Shown: piece by piece, positions 1 through 11,900 of the stretch | Numbering within the stretch: position 1 is the stretch's first letter | How the letters are laid out: every line of letters starts with the position of its first letter | Notes under the pieces: model-generated | Database searches by the model: none | Seen by the model: only the letters and a program-made list of their open reading frames with translations | Told to the model about the DNA's origin: nothing | Made by a program: the position numbers and the translations under genes | NCBI RefSeq assembly: GCF_000764305.2 | Contig: NW_025947153.1 | Span: forward strand, 124,001 to 188,000 | Length of the DNA: 64,000 nucleotides | Reading direction: 5' to 3' | Source: Hyalella azteca | Taxonomy: Eukaryota; Arthropoda; Malacostraca; Amphipoda; Hyalellidae

Positions 1-420
1 ATTAGTTTATTCATTGTCATTCAAATTCAATAGAAGATTTCTTTGGAATAATTAGGAATTAATTATACCAATTAAGTGAATCATTCATAATTTTATAGTA
101 ATTTATAACATTACTAAAAGAATTTCTAAGCTTGGGTTATTTAGTCAGGAAAATGTTATTTGTATGTTAGGAACAGAGGACGATAGGATAACTTTCGTCA
201 TTATTTACCCAGTGTAAATTCCATAGTAAATCCCTATTGTTCTTCAGAATTTAAATTAACGTATATATAAACGTCCACACTTTACTTTAACGGAATACGT
301 GATCGCTTCAGTACAAGTGAAAAATAGGTTTTCATTTAAAATAACATGAATGAACACTGTGGTTCAAAGACCCGAGTCTTGCTTTTCTTTGAAATGACAT
401 GATTATGAACTCTGGTGCAG

Positions 421-460
421 AGACTCTGTCGTCGCCAGCAAGTTCGGAAACTTGGTGCAA
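421..460 (+). pseudogene. Degenerate copy of the start of the adjacent cysteine-rich terminal exon
   Basis: This 40-nt stretch follows an AG (419-420) and is followed by GT (461-462). It closely resembles 517-560, the start of the terminal exon: both begin AGACTC and share the core GCAAGTTCGGA-ACTTGG. Its length would not preserve the phase that the terminal exon needs, so I read it as a partial, decayed duplication of an exon edge, not as a used mini-exon. Confidence 0.45.
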
Positions 461-516
461 GTATTTTTCCACATCAGAGTTTGTTTAAAATTTAATTGAT
501 GTACTGTGTGTTTCAG

Positions 517-692
517 AGACTCCCTCGACGCACGGCAAGTTCGGAGACTTGGCTGGTCCCGTGGGTTCCTCACTCACCACCTACGACTGCCACATCAGCT
601 GCACCTGTGCCACACCACCTGAGTTCACCTGTGTTCGCTACCCTACCTGCGAGGTGGCCCTCCAGGCCCAGAAGGCTGGATACATTCCTTAA
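517..692 (+). CDS. Terminal exon of an upstream cysteine-rich secreted protein gene (partial)
   Basis: A TTTCAG acceptor precedes a phase-1 exon that encodes a six-cysteine VWC-like half-module (motifs YDCHISCTCATPPEFTC and RYPTC) and ends at TAA 690-692. The frame, cysteine spacing and end position match the last exon of the gene at 8914-14191 (NCNLNCLCVTPPDLTC, QYPDC), so this is the 3' end of a tandem paralogue whose other exons lie left of the window. The longest open frame here, from 496, is a different frame and lacks the cysteine pattern. The function is unknown. Confidence 0.8.
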
Positions 693-770
693 AGAAGGAA
701 TAAGGATTCATTCCTCAAAGAAGGAATAAGGATTCATTCCTTAAAAAAGGAATAAGGATTCATTCCATGA
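690..770 (+). repeat. 26-bp tandem repeat, three copies
   Basis: Three near-identical units containing AAGGAATAAGGATTCATTCC start at the stop codon of the terminal exon, so the end of that coding region or its 3' UTR was probably part of the duplicated unit. Confidence 0.85.
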
Positions 771-3690
771 AGGAAACTTCAATGGTTCGCTTTTTAGCTG
801 CACAGGCTGATGCATGACAAAAATTTTAAACCGAAAATTAGTTTTTCTTTTCTCCTCGTGATTTGTACCGTCTCTTAGTAACAGAGAATTGAGACAAGTA
901 AAATTAGATCGTTTTTTGCAAATTAAAACTAAACTTCTTCAATTTAATATGAGATGAATAAAAAACAGTTACAAATAACTTTATTAAATAACCTTAATTT
1001 CTCCAGACTAGCCGGCTATTGCACAACTGCGGATATTCAGCTTTTGGCTATTATCGTAATGGACATATATCATTTGAATAGCATTTAATTACAGCCTGTA
1101 CTTCCGCCAGACCGCAACTTTTCCTTCCTATTCCGTCATGATGATTTGATACGAACTTCAATGCTTGCAACATTTGGAGTTCATTAGATCCAGCCTCTAG
1201 CGTTGAGTAAACCTCATCATTAAGTGTGTGTTTTGTTCTCCTGGAGTTCCGTACGTGCACTCAGACAAATGAAGAGGCTTTGTCCATATAGCGATATAAG
1301 TTTTACCCTGGTGTACGTCATCATGACTTGGTTTAGCTCGGAAAAAGGGCGTATTAGTTTCGAAAGTTTGTCATTATTTGGACACATATGAGTGATGTGG
1401 CACAACGTGAGGTTACCTGCGGTTATGGCATCCCGATTTCGACCTTGAATGAATGGCAATTTAGTGTCGTCAATTGTTCCGTGATTGTTCGTGCCAGTCG
1501 CGCTGTAGCTTCGATTTATGGCATACAATGCTTGCTACATTTGTTATTCATTAGATCCAGCCTTTAGCGTTGAGTAAACCTCATCATTAAGTGTGTGTTT
1601 CGTTCTCCTGGAGTTCCGTACGTGCACTCAGACAAATAAAGAGACTTTGTTCAAATAGCGATACATGTTTTGCCCTGGTGTGGGTCATTCTGACCCAGTT
1701 AGCTCAGAAAAAAGGCATAATAGTTCCGAAAGTGTGTTATTACTTGGACATATATGACCATTCCTTTTCACGAGTGATGTGGTACAACGTGAGGTTGCCT
1801 GCGGTTATGGTATCCCGATTTCGACCTTGAATGAATGGCAATTTAGTGTCGTCAATTGTTCCGTGATTGTTCGTGCCAGTCGCGCTGTAGCTTCGATTTA
1901 TGGCATGTGCTTCAAGTAAGCGTGGATGTATTATCATTTATTGAAGGTCATTTGACAACACTTCCCGGTCAATTGATTACTGAGTGATCCCTTTCGTATT
2001 ATTTAAAATCTGCTAATAGGCTCCAGAGGAAATATTCCTTTATAATCTTTCACTATTTTTGCAGAAAAATATGGATCTAAAAAAACTATTTACTGACTGT
2101 CGGATGTTGGATTCTTTGAACAAACATGGAAAACAAGATAATTTTGTACAGCATTGTCCCCTCTCAAGAATTAAAAAAAATTATTCCTTAATCTCCAACT
2201 TACCTTTAACCTAATGCCTAATGTGTTCTCCAAGACGAACATGGAGGTCCTGAGTTAAGGTGATTGCTCAAGGTCATAGCAAGTAATTACTCAAGGTCAA
2301 ATCAGGCGAGCACGGAGCTCTATTATTTGTTTCAACTCGAAGATGGAATTATCAACACATTATCATTATTGATCAACATTAAAGAAGAACCCGAAAATGA
2401 ATTTATTTGCAGGTAAAAGGTTTTACTGAGGTCTGTTTCGGGAAAAAATTTAAGCTTTAGAATGAATGGAAATTTATAGTTTATTAAATTATAAAATATC
2501 AGATATTTATGTAATCCAGTTAGAAATTTGCGGACTAATAATATGACTCGAATCAATACGAAGGAATAGTTTGGCCCAAGGTAAGACTAATTACGCAAGT
2601 GCCAAGTTTTAGGTACGTGCAAAGTTAAGGGAATATGGCAATTTTGGATTAAATACTATTGAATTGTGAAAAGGCGGATGCATAATATAGTGGATTAAGA
2701 ACAGTTTTAAGTGAAAATTCAGTTTTTATTTCTTTATGGAAATTAGCTGACGTTTTCTTCTTCTGATCGAATTTCGTTTGAATAATTTTGTTTCATATTA
2801 CAAATTCTGAAGGTGGCGGGTGGTGTGGGCTCAGCAGCTTAGTTTACTGAAAACGAAAATGGGCTTCGATGAAAATTTTTGTAGATATGGTATATGGTTT
2901 CGAAGATTAGGATAGCATCAGAAATCCTTACCTATATTTATTCTGCTTGTTCCTAAAAAAGAGAAAAAACTAAGTAAGCATATTCCTTTAGCTAGTCCTG
3001 TAAATGATTCTTTAGCTGTTGATTGCCGGACCCCTAAATGTACAAGAGCCACTAATTGATATGCTAGGTAATTCTACTGCCCTGTAGCTATGAAAAAGAA
3101 ACAATTTGGCTGGTCCGCGACGATCTTTCGTAATAGTTCCTAGTGCTTTTCGTGGAAGTTAAATACCGCAATAACTTTAAAATTGATACATAAGCCTGCA
3201 GTCCTGCACGTATCACGCCAAAGCCATGAGCAGTTGTTTTTAATAAAGGAATTTGAAGCGCCGGGCAAGACATGATTTTTAAAGAAATTGAAGCTAGTAA
3301 TCTTAAGTTTAATCGTTTTTTCACCTCAATCAGCGGGCGTGAAAAATAGCAAAATTTGTGTCGAATTGTCGCTTCTATAGTACAGTATTTTTTTTTGGCT
3401 TAATTAGAAGACACAGAAATCTTGTAGTAGCTCAGCCATTAGTTTTCCATCAGTAAGATAGTTACTGTCATATAAATTTTCATCCAATGATCTCGTAAAC
3501 GTGGTCACCGTTTAAAACAGAGAGTCGAACGCTGTTTATCCTAACCACCTCGGGTGTGGAGATATTTTCTTGATAGCGCGATGGATACCAGAGCCTTTTT
3601 CCCTGTAAGTTATTTATCTATACTATTATTATCACTTTGCTGTCCATTTATCTATACTATTATTATCACTTTGCTGTGGATTGTTTTTTC
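771..3690. other. Intergenic stretch without a supported gene
   Basis: I see no exon with credible splice sites and coding content. The stretch holds a 367-bp tandem duplication (listed separately), a 34-bp direct repeat at about 3598-3667, and otherwise AT-rich unique sequence. The short open frames here are not supported by motifs or neighbours. Confidence 0.6.
1159..1906. repeat. Tandem duplication of about 367 bp, two copies
   Basis: Copy 1 (1159-1525) and copy 2 (1526-1906) share long runs such as TCATTAGATCCAGCCT and CGCTGTAGCTTCGATTTATG. Copy 2 has a short insertion near 1755-1770. The copies are clearly diverged, so the duplication is not a recent assembly artefact. The origin of the unit is not recognised. 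Confidence 0.85.
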
Positions 3691-4423
3691 TAAACGTGAC
3701 CTTTAAAAAGGATTTATTTTTTGATTTAAAACCAAATGCGAATAAATTACTGTATTACTGCTAGGTAAAATTATCTCTGCTGAACACGAACTTTTATCTT
3801 TCGTTTCACGCGATCAACATTTAATGATGGTAACGTTTATTGGTGGTGTGGGTGCGAAACTGCATGAACAAGCAGTGTGAGCCAGACAGAGGAACTTGTG
3901 TTAGATATTTGCAACTTGTGTTGGAAATTTAGTATTTGCCTAGGACCTCCTCCACGCACACAACAGCTCAAAGCGAGCAAAAAATATTTATGAAAAAAAA
4001 CATCAAACTAGAATAAAAAAGCGGGGCTAAAATTGTACTGATATAACAACATGAAATGATATTAGATGAAAAGTGAACTAATATTCAAGTCTGTTAGCAT
4101 ACTAATAACTTGTTATTGATGCTCATTTGAAGCATTGATCATTTTCCACCACTCGCAGTGATTTTGTATAGTTCCAGTAACAATTGTGAATTCAAATTAT
4201 CATATTTAAGCTTAACTTAATAGTTCTTCGTTCCAAACCCCAATCCGGTCAATCTAATTAATATTTCACGTATAATATTTCTCTTATGGTAGAATTAAAT
4301 TTGAAGGAGCAGACTCTCAAATAAACTGTAGAAGGTCTGGCATAACGAAGATGAAGCTACATGGCTGCATGTGTTTTTATAGGCCAGCGCCGTGCCTCTC
4401 GTATCACCGACGGGGAGCCCCGA

Positions 4424-4482
4424 TATATATAAAGGATGCATGGCATCAAGCGTCACTTGCAGTTCTGCCCTGCAACCGAACA
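4424..4482 (+). promoter_or_regulatory. Promoter and noncoding exon 1, copy 1
   Basis: TATATATAAAG at 4424-4434 is followed 31 bp later by TCACTT (A at 4455), close to the arthropod initiator TCAKTY. The predicted 28-nt exon (4455-4482) ends at a strong donor, GTGAGTAA. The first plausible acceptor with a start codon is at 8912-8913 (ATG 8926), giving a 5' UTR of about 40 nt. Start site and splice partner are inferred. Confidence 0.65.
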
Positions 4483-6391
4483 GTGAGTAATTCTGCGCTC
4501 GTCATTTTTTTACCTTAGAAATTGCTTTCAAGTTTGTGTGAGCCCTGAGCTGAACGCATTAGGAAATTAGCATTCCACTCGACACTCGGATTGCATATAG
4601 GTTTAAATATACCAGGCATTTTACCGATAAATGTTTACAGTATCGATTATTTAGAAATTTTATTTGCTATTAATATACGACCAGTTATATAATTATAAAT
4701 AATTTTCAGTATACTAGATTATTGTACGATTGATAAGAAAATTTTTGAACGTTACAGATTATTAAAAAATTTGCATAATGAAATAATTTAAAATCTCTGG
4801 ATTGGAAGTCATGTATATACGCTATGTACGCACTTATTTTCAAGCGAAATCCTAACGCATTCTAACTACATGGCATAATCCTCGCTCGGCCGTGACTTGG
4901 TTGCACATCGCTTACCTCTTCCTAGAACCCAACATTTCGTTGGTGGCAGTTCGTAGTACTGAACACCGCGACGTATTTTATGTTCAATTTAAATCTTAAA
5001 ATAAAAATGATTTATTTATGGGTAGAAAAAGAATTGTTCGCCTGCTTGAACTACATTCATAGATTGTTTTTTAAGTCAACTATATTTTTTAATCTTTTCG
5101 ATTAAGTCAAGTCCTAGAAACGAACCGAGAGCATGCGAACATTCTGTCAACTGCATTTGTTTTAGTAATCCTTTTCTGGGTCCCTAGCAATGTGGTGAAG
5201 TACCGGACACATCAGTCAAGACACAACGCATTTACTTAGCTGCGTTTTCCATTTCTCTTAAAGGCTGGAGCCCGACGAAGAATTTATTTATACTTTTTTT
5301 ATGAAAAATATTGCATTCTATTTTAGCCTTATTAGGTTTTATGGTTATATCCTCCTCGCTGGTCACCTGCGAAATTTCACGCGTGACGTCATGCACTATT
5401 TGATTTTTGTGTAGTTTGGCAGAAGCTGTTCTTTAATGCAGGTTTCATTGAAGACCAGAGAGTTTTTCCTATTGACAATTTTCTTATTGTTTTTATCTAT
5501 TCGGCTAATTAGGCTCTTGGTTGGAATGATTTTTTATTTGATTTTTTAAATAAAATAAAAATCAAATACCTTATTTGATTTTTAAATACGCAAAAAAAAT
5601 AAAGTATAACTTCGACATGAAAGGCGACGACAAATTGAAACGGACAAATAGAAACGCTTAAACGTGACCTTTAAAAAGGATTTATTTTTTGATTTAAAAC
5701 CAAATGCGAATAAATTACTGTATTACTGCTAGGTAAAATTATCTCTGCTGAACACGAACTTTTATCTTTCGTTTCACGCGATCAACATTTAATGATGGTA
5801 ACGTTTATTGGTGGTGTGGGTGCGAAACTGCATGAACAAGCAGTGTGAGCCAGACAGAGGAACTTGTGTTAGATATTTGCAACTTGTGTTGGAAATTTAG
5901 TATTTGCCTAGGACCTCCTCCACGCACACAACAGCTCAAAGCGAGCAAAAAATATTTATGAAAAAAAACATCAAACTAGAATAAAAAAGCGGGGCTAAAA
6001 TTGTACTGATATAACAACATGAAATGATATTAGATGAAAAGTGAACTAATATTCAAGTCTGTTAGCATACTAATAACTTGTTATTGATGCTCATTTGAAG
6101 CATTGATCATTTTCCACCACTCGCAGTGATTTTGTATAGTTCCAGTAACAATTGTGAATTCAAATTATCATATTTAAGCTTAACTTAATAGTTCTTCGTT
6201 CCAAACCCCAATCCGGTCAATCTAATTAATATTTCACGTATAATATTTCTCTTATGGTAGAATTAAATTTGAAGGAGCAGACTCTCAAATAAACTGTAGA
6301 AGGTCTGGCATAACGAAGATGAAGCTACATGGCTGCATGTGTTTTTATAGGCCAGCGCCGTGCCTCTCGTATCACCGACGGGGAGCCCCGA

Positions 6392-6450
6392 TATATATAA
6401 AGGATGCATGGCATCAAGCGTCACTTGCAGTTCTGCCCTGCAACCGAACA
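6392..6450 (+). promoter_or_regulatory. Promoter and noncoding exon 1, copy 2
   Basis: This is an exact positional equivalent of copy 1, 1968 bp downstream: TATA at 6392-6402, initiator A at 6423, exon 6423-6450, donor GTGAGTAA at 6451. It is the copy nearer to the coding exons. Transcripts from the two promoters would carry the same first exon and could not be told apart by that exon. Confidence 0.65.
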
Positions 6451-7654
6451 GTGAGTAATTCTGCGCTCGTCATTTTTTTACCTTAGAAATTGCTTTCAAG
6501 TTTGTGTGAGCCCTGAGCTGAACGCATTAGGAAATTAGCATTCCACTCGACACTCGGATTGCATATAGGTTTAAATATACCAGGCATTTTACCGATAAAT
6601 GTTTACAGTATCGATTATTTAGAAATTTTATTTGCTATTAATATACGACCAGTTATATAATTATAAATAATTTTCAGTATACTAGATTATTGTACGATTG
6701 ATAAGAAAATTTTTGAACGTTACAGATTATTAAAAAATTTGCATAATGAAATAATTTAAAATCTCTGGATTGGAAGTCATGTATACAGTATACGCTATGT
6801 ACGCACTTATTTTCAAGCGAAATCCTAACGCATTCTAACTACATGGCATAATCCTCGCTCGGCCGTGACTTGATTGCACATCGCTTACCTGTTCCTAGAA
6901 CCCAACATTTCGTTGGTGGCAGTTCGTAGTACTGAACACCGCGACGTATTTTATGTTCAATTTAAATCTTAAAATAAAAATGATTTATTTATGGGTAGAA
7001 AAAGAATTGTTCGCCTGCTTGAACTACATTCATAGATTGTTTTTTAAGTCAACTATATTTTTTAATCTTTTCGATTAAGTCAAGTCCTAGAAACGAACCG
7101 AGAGCATGCGAACATTCTGTCAACTGCATTTGTTTTAGTAATCCTTTTCTGGGTCCCTAGCAATGTGGTGAAGTACCGGACACATCAGTCAAGACACAAC
7201 GCATTTACTTAGCTGCGTTTTCCATTTCTCTTAAAGGCTGGAGCCCGACGAAGAATTTATTTATACTTTTTTTATGAAAAATATTGCATTCTATTTTAGC
7301 CTTATTAGGTTTTATGGTTATATCCTCCTCGCTGGTCACCTGCGAAATTTCACGCGTGACGTCATGCACTATTTGATTTTTGTGTAGTTTGGCAGAAGCT
7401 GTTCTTTAATGCAGGTTTCATTGAAGACCAGAGAGTATTTCCTATTGACAATTTTCTTATTGTTTTTCTCTATTCGGCTAATTAGGCTCTTGGTAGGAAT
7501 GATTTTTGATTTGATTTTTTAAATAAAATAAAAATCAAATACCTTATTTGATTTTTAAATACGCAGAAAAATGAAGTATAATTTCAACATGAAAGGCGAC
7601 GACAAATTGAAACGGACAAATAGAAACGCTTAAAGAATCTTCAAAAGTCGACAC

Positions 7655-8050
7655 TTGACTTCTCCACTACCTTTCTGCTGAAAATGAGACAAATTTTCCA
7701 CACATTTAGATGAAAAATAAGAACTAATTTTCTACCATTACTCTGTTGAAAATTAAACCCTTACGATAAATTTAAAGCTTTTTAACAAATATTCTTCTGA
7801 AAGAGTTACTCTTCCTACAAACATTCTGCTTAAACGGAGACCCCTTCTATCAACATTTTGCCGGAGAAGAGTCCTTCTACTAACATTTTACTGAAAAGAA
7901 AAATACTTTTCCTACTAAAGTTCTGCAGAAGAGAATCCCTTTTCTACACACATTCTGATGAAAAGAATACTTTTTCTACTAACATTTTGCCTCCGAAGTG
8001 CTTACATTTTCTTCTATCATTCCGCTGAAAATAATACATTTTCTGCTAAA
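7655..8050. repeat. Degenerate minisatellite of about 33 bp
   Basis: Poorly conserved repeats of the pattern TTTCTACTAACATTCTGCTGAAAAGA continue from just after the promoter duplication. No gene is visible from here to 8913. Confidence 0.6.
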
Positions 8051-8913
8051 AACTTGTGCAGTCACTCAACCAGTAGTCATCTTAGGTCACATGAATTTAC
8101 CGAGGGGTTCAGGAAAGTGAAAGATTCGACTGCGTTCACGTCTTCTCGCTGCCTGCTTAGTAACCACGTTAGATCACACTTTCATTGCCTGCCTTTCATA
8201 AACGAGTAACCTTTTAGCTGCATAATGCCACACTCTCTTATGCTTATATATGCTTGGTTATGTAATTGTGAAAGTAGATTCGCGTTCACAGAGTCGTTTC
8301 TCGAGGTAAATGTTAGGTTGGGCTAATATGAAACGATCTCTTCCGATAGCTGTAAAATGGTTTTCTTCGCACAAGCGGTGTAGGATTGTGGAAAAAAGGA
8401 TTTAATTTTTAAAATTCGATGTTCCATCAATATATGCAACGCACTTGCTTATAAGTTCGGATATGAATCTTCTTAACTTTCAATTTGACGCTTTCAATAT
8501 AACAATTTCCTTCCGATGAATATGACTCTCATGGAATCTTTCTCTAAGAATAAGGTTATTTTACGCGTATGTGCGATATGTGGTGGTTTCGCGATAGAAA
8601 CTATGAGCGAATACAATTGGCCTATAAAGTTATTTGCGACGTTATGCTTTCTCCAGGGACCAATCTTAATATTTATGACAAGTTTTTTTCCTCATGTGAA
8701 AAGGAAGGTAAATTTTGAAACGTGTGTAAACCTCATAAATTCACCACCGTTCAATTCTCGGTATGGAAAGTTAACAAAAAATATATGTGTATATATAATA
8801 TTTTAATACTTTTTTTCGGGTAGATATTTCAGTTTCCCAATATTTGTACACAAAAGTAATATGATGTAATATGAATTAATTGAAATAAGGAAAACCAAAC
8901 CTTCTATCCACAG

Positions 8914-8986
8914 GCATCGCTCACGATGGCTCTTCAGCGTACCACCTTCCTGCTCTTCTCGCTTGCCTTGTGCGTTTCTGCCCAAG
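8914..8986 (+). CDS. Cys-rich gene exon 2: signal peptide
   Basis: The acceptor CCACAG is followed by a 12-nt 5' UTR, ATG at 8926, and twenty codons that form a typical signal peptide (hydrophobic core FLLFSLALCV, small residues at the cleavage site). The donor is G|GTAAAT, phase 1. This is the only ATG upstream of the cysteine modules that yields a secretion signal, which decides the start. Confidence 0.85.
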
Positions 8987-11900
8987 GTAAATTTTTTCTA
9001 CAGCTTTGAGCAACAAAATCGCTTTTAACATCAACTCTTTCAAATTACACATTTCTTTACCATTGCAGCTAGGCTTCTAGTCTAAAGCCTGAGCCATATG
9101 TCGTTCCTTTATTGATTTCCTGACAACTAATGGATTTATGTATCTAAATAACATCACTTATACTGCAATATTATCCAATCGCTGAATTAAGTTACGAAAT
9201 AAATAATTAGAAGATTGTTTTACAGTTTTCGTCATGGTTAGAAGCGGCAAAAATGCTAGCAAAATTAATTCGATATTTGTAGGTACATATAAGTCTTGCT
9301 ATTCAGGTTTCTTCGGCCTAGGGATGATGTCTTCGCTGCTTTTAGCTCGAGGCGGCAGTTTCCAGAGCCAGTCTGTACTCGTGCGATTGTTTTTTTTTTG
9401 TTTCGTAGGTTTGCAGGCTTCTTTACTTTTCTGATTTTTTTGTTTTTTTGTGTTTTTTAGTTTCTTAGTCGTTTTTACATTTTGCGTCATTGGGGTTATG
9501 GAATTTTTTCGCTTTTGTAAGTTTTGTGTTTATGCTAAGATTGCGATTCTCCTATTTTTGTTTTTTTTCTAATTCTATATCCGTCTAGAATTTTTTTTTG
9601 TTCATTGTTCTGCTTCTGAGCATTCTTTCTGCTTATTTATTAGGCATCAGCATAAATATTGTTAGTTTTTGCGTTTTTTTTACCTATCGGGAATTTTTGT
9701 CGGGAAACTTATATATAGCTGCACTCAATTGAGTGGCAGTTGACAATAGTTGAGAGATTTTCATTGTTCTCGCCTCTATTTTGTTTTGTTACTTATAAAA
9801 GCAGAAAAATAAAATAATTGTTTTGCAGAAGTTGAAAATTTTTTTTTAAAAGGGGCGGGGGGAGCCTTGTTTTCAGGTTGTTTTGGGGCTTGCCTTTGGT
9901 TTTGTTTAACGGCCTTTGATTTCACTGTTTTTTTTTAGATTTTTAAATTCTTTTTATTATTTGGCCCGGTTTTTTTTTTTTTGTTTTTTTATTATTGGTG
10001 CCTGTTCCAATTTTTTGGGTGGGTGTCTTTCGGTTTGATTCCTTAAAATTGTTGAATTGCGTTAATTCTTCTTTTTTTGGGGGCAAATTTTTGCGTACAG
10101 AGATGAAACAATTTTAGTGCCTGACATCGATTAACTATTCCATAAAGTGGCCGAAAGAGGTTCTTCTTCAACAGTGTGCAAAATAATAAATAACATTTAA
10201 CATAAAATACTATGTACACTCCTTGTGTTTTTACTCCGATGTGCTTTCGATCTGCATGAAACGTTGATTCCGGAGTTTTTAGACCTGGAAAATATTTTCG
10301 AATTATCGAGTTTAATAAAATCCACGATTATGCATATTTTTTACAAATGTAATTTTAAAAAATATACTTTTCTAAAACTAGTTATCGACCATTTAGATTA
10401 TAAAATCGACTCCTAAGGTAGATTCCACCAACCATTATGTGACTGAATGAAAATATTTGACTTCGAACACGTTCTAAAGCAGTCCGTTTTCTTGACAGAT
10501 CCAGTCCCTTGCCAGGACTGCCAGCAGCTCTACCTGGAGCACTACGCAGCGCGTAACTGTACGCCTGTGTTCGATGACACAGTCTCTCTCTGCTGTCCTG
10601 CCAGCTTCAATTGTAGTGAGTCCAGAAACAAAATATCTACTCAGATTTTATAATAATTTTAAAACACCTATCCTAGAAACAGGAAGACATAAAATAGCTA
10701 ATTGTATTGACAGATAAAAGAAAGAATTCGCCATTATAACCCAGCCGGGCCCAATGAATAAAAGTTCATTGACTAAATCTGATTGTTATAAAATTTTGTA
10801 CAGCGGAATAAAATTCAACTTGCCATCAGGCGCGCATTTAATGTTTTAAAGAATCGCTCATGCAGACAGAAGTATAACTCCGGTATTCCACGTTTAGCAT
10901 GTCTTGATACGTGGTCATGTTACTATCTACTACATATGAAAACGTATAAAATAATGCAAAGTTCAAATTTATGAGACTTCAACAACTTTTACACTGATAG
11001 AAGTTATCCTTTTTAGTAAGGAACATTTTCGGATGTATTAAATAGTTTTCTGTTGTAGTTTATACGAGTCAAGAAAGGAACCGGGTTTGATCTACTTTGT
11101 ATGCACCTAATTTGTATTTCTTTCATTAAAATGAAAAGAAAAAATACGGAGATCTTATCTAATAGATCTTATTTATTAGATCTTGGATCTCTTATCTAAT
11201 TTAGATCTTATCTAAAACTCGTTTGTTTTTTTGCTTAAAAGTTTGTAAGTATTTTTTGCTTAAAAGTTTGTATCCATGACACACAACTGCTAGGTACAGG
11301 TCCGGCCGTGGTGAGGGAAGATGAGGGCTGCCCCTACAGAGGGAAGGTTTACGCGGTGGGGGAAACTGTGCCAGTAACGAACCCTTGTGATGCCGGCTGC
11401 TATTGTCGCCCTGGCACCGATGGCCAACTGTACGTTGAAATATACCGTATAATATAATTTTTACCTTGAACTATGAACCTTTACTCCTATTGTGCATGTC
11501 AAACATGACAAATCCGTATTTGCAGACTCGGTAGCACGATTTAAATTGAAATTATTTTAATCTCAGGGGCATAATTTTCCACGTGGACTACTTTCACTAG
11601 CAGTTCAGTTTCAAGGGATTTAAATAGTATAGGAACCGTCCACAGAAGCAAACTCATGAGAATTAATTTTAATTTTGTAGGCCTAAAGTTGAGTGTGCCG
11701 TGGTGGAATGTCCTTCCCTGTTCAACCCTCGCAAGCCCTTCTGCCGCAACCTCTACAACAGCGAGCTTTGCTGCGAAGTCGGCGAAGAATGCAGTGAGTC
11801 TGTACAACCTTCTACGATCACGAAGAGTGAATTTCGATACGAGACTTAACTTTTGATATCGTGTAGCAAGAGTACATTTTGTGCTCTAGGTACATTTTGT

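Larger units (their letters stand above)
3691..7630. repeat. Large tandem duplication (about 1.97 kb x 2) carrying a promoter and first exon
   Basis: Copy 1 is 3691-5658 and copy 2 is 5659-7630, joined head to tail. They are almost identical; differences include a 6-bp insertion near 6784 and scattered substitutions. Each copy carries the same TATA box, initiator-like site, short exon and splice donor, so the downstream cysteine-rich gene has two candidate promoters. Near-identity means a recent duplication, gene conversion or an assembly duplicate. Confidence 0.92.

Noticed and set aside
8516..8806. 96-codon + strand open frame
   Set aside because: Hydrophobic but without a recognisable domain; it lies in the long first intron of the cysteine-rich gene.
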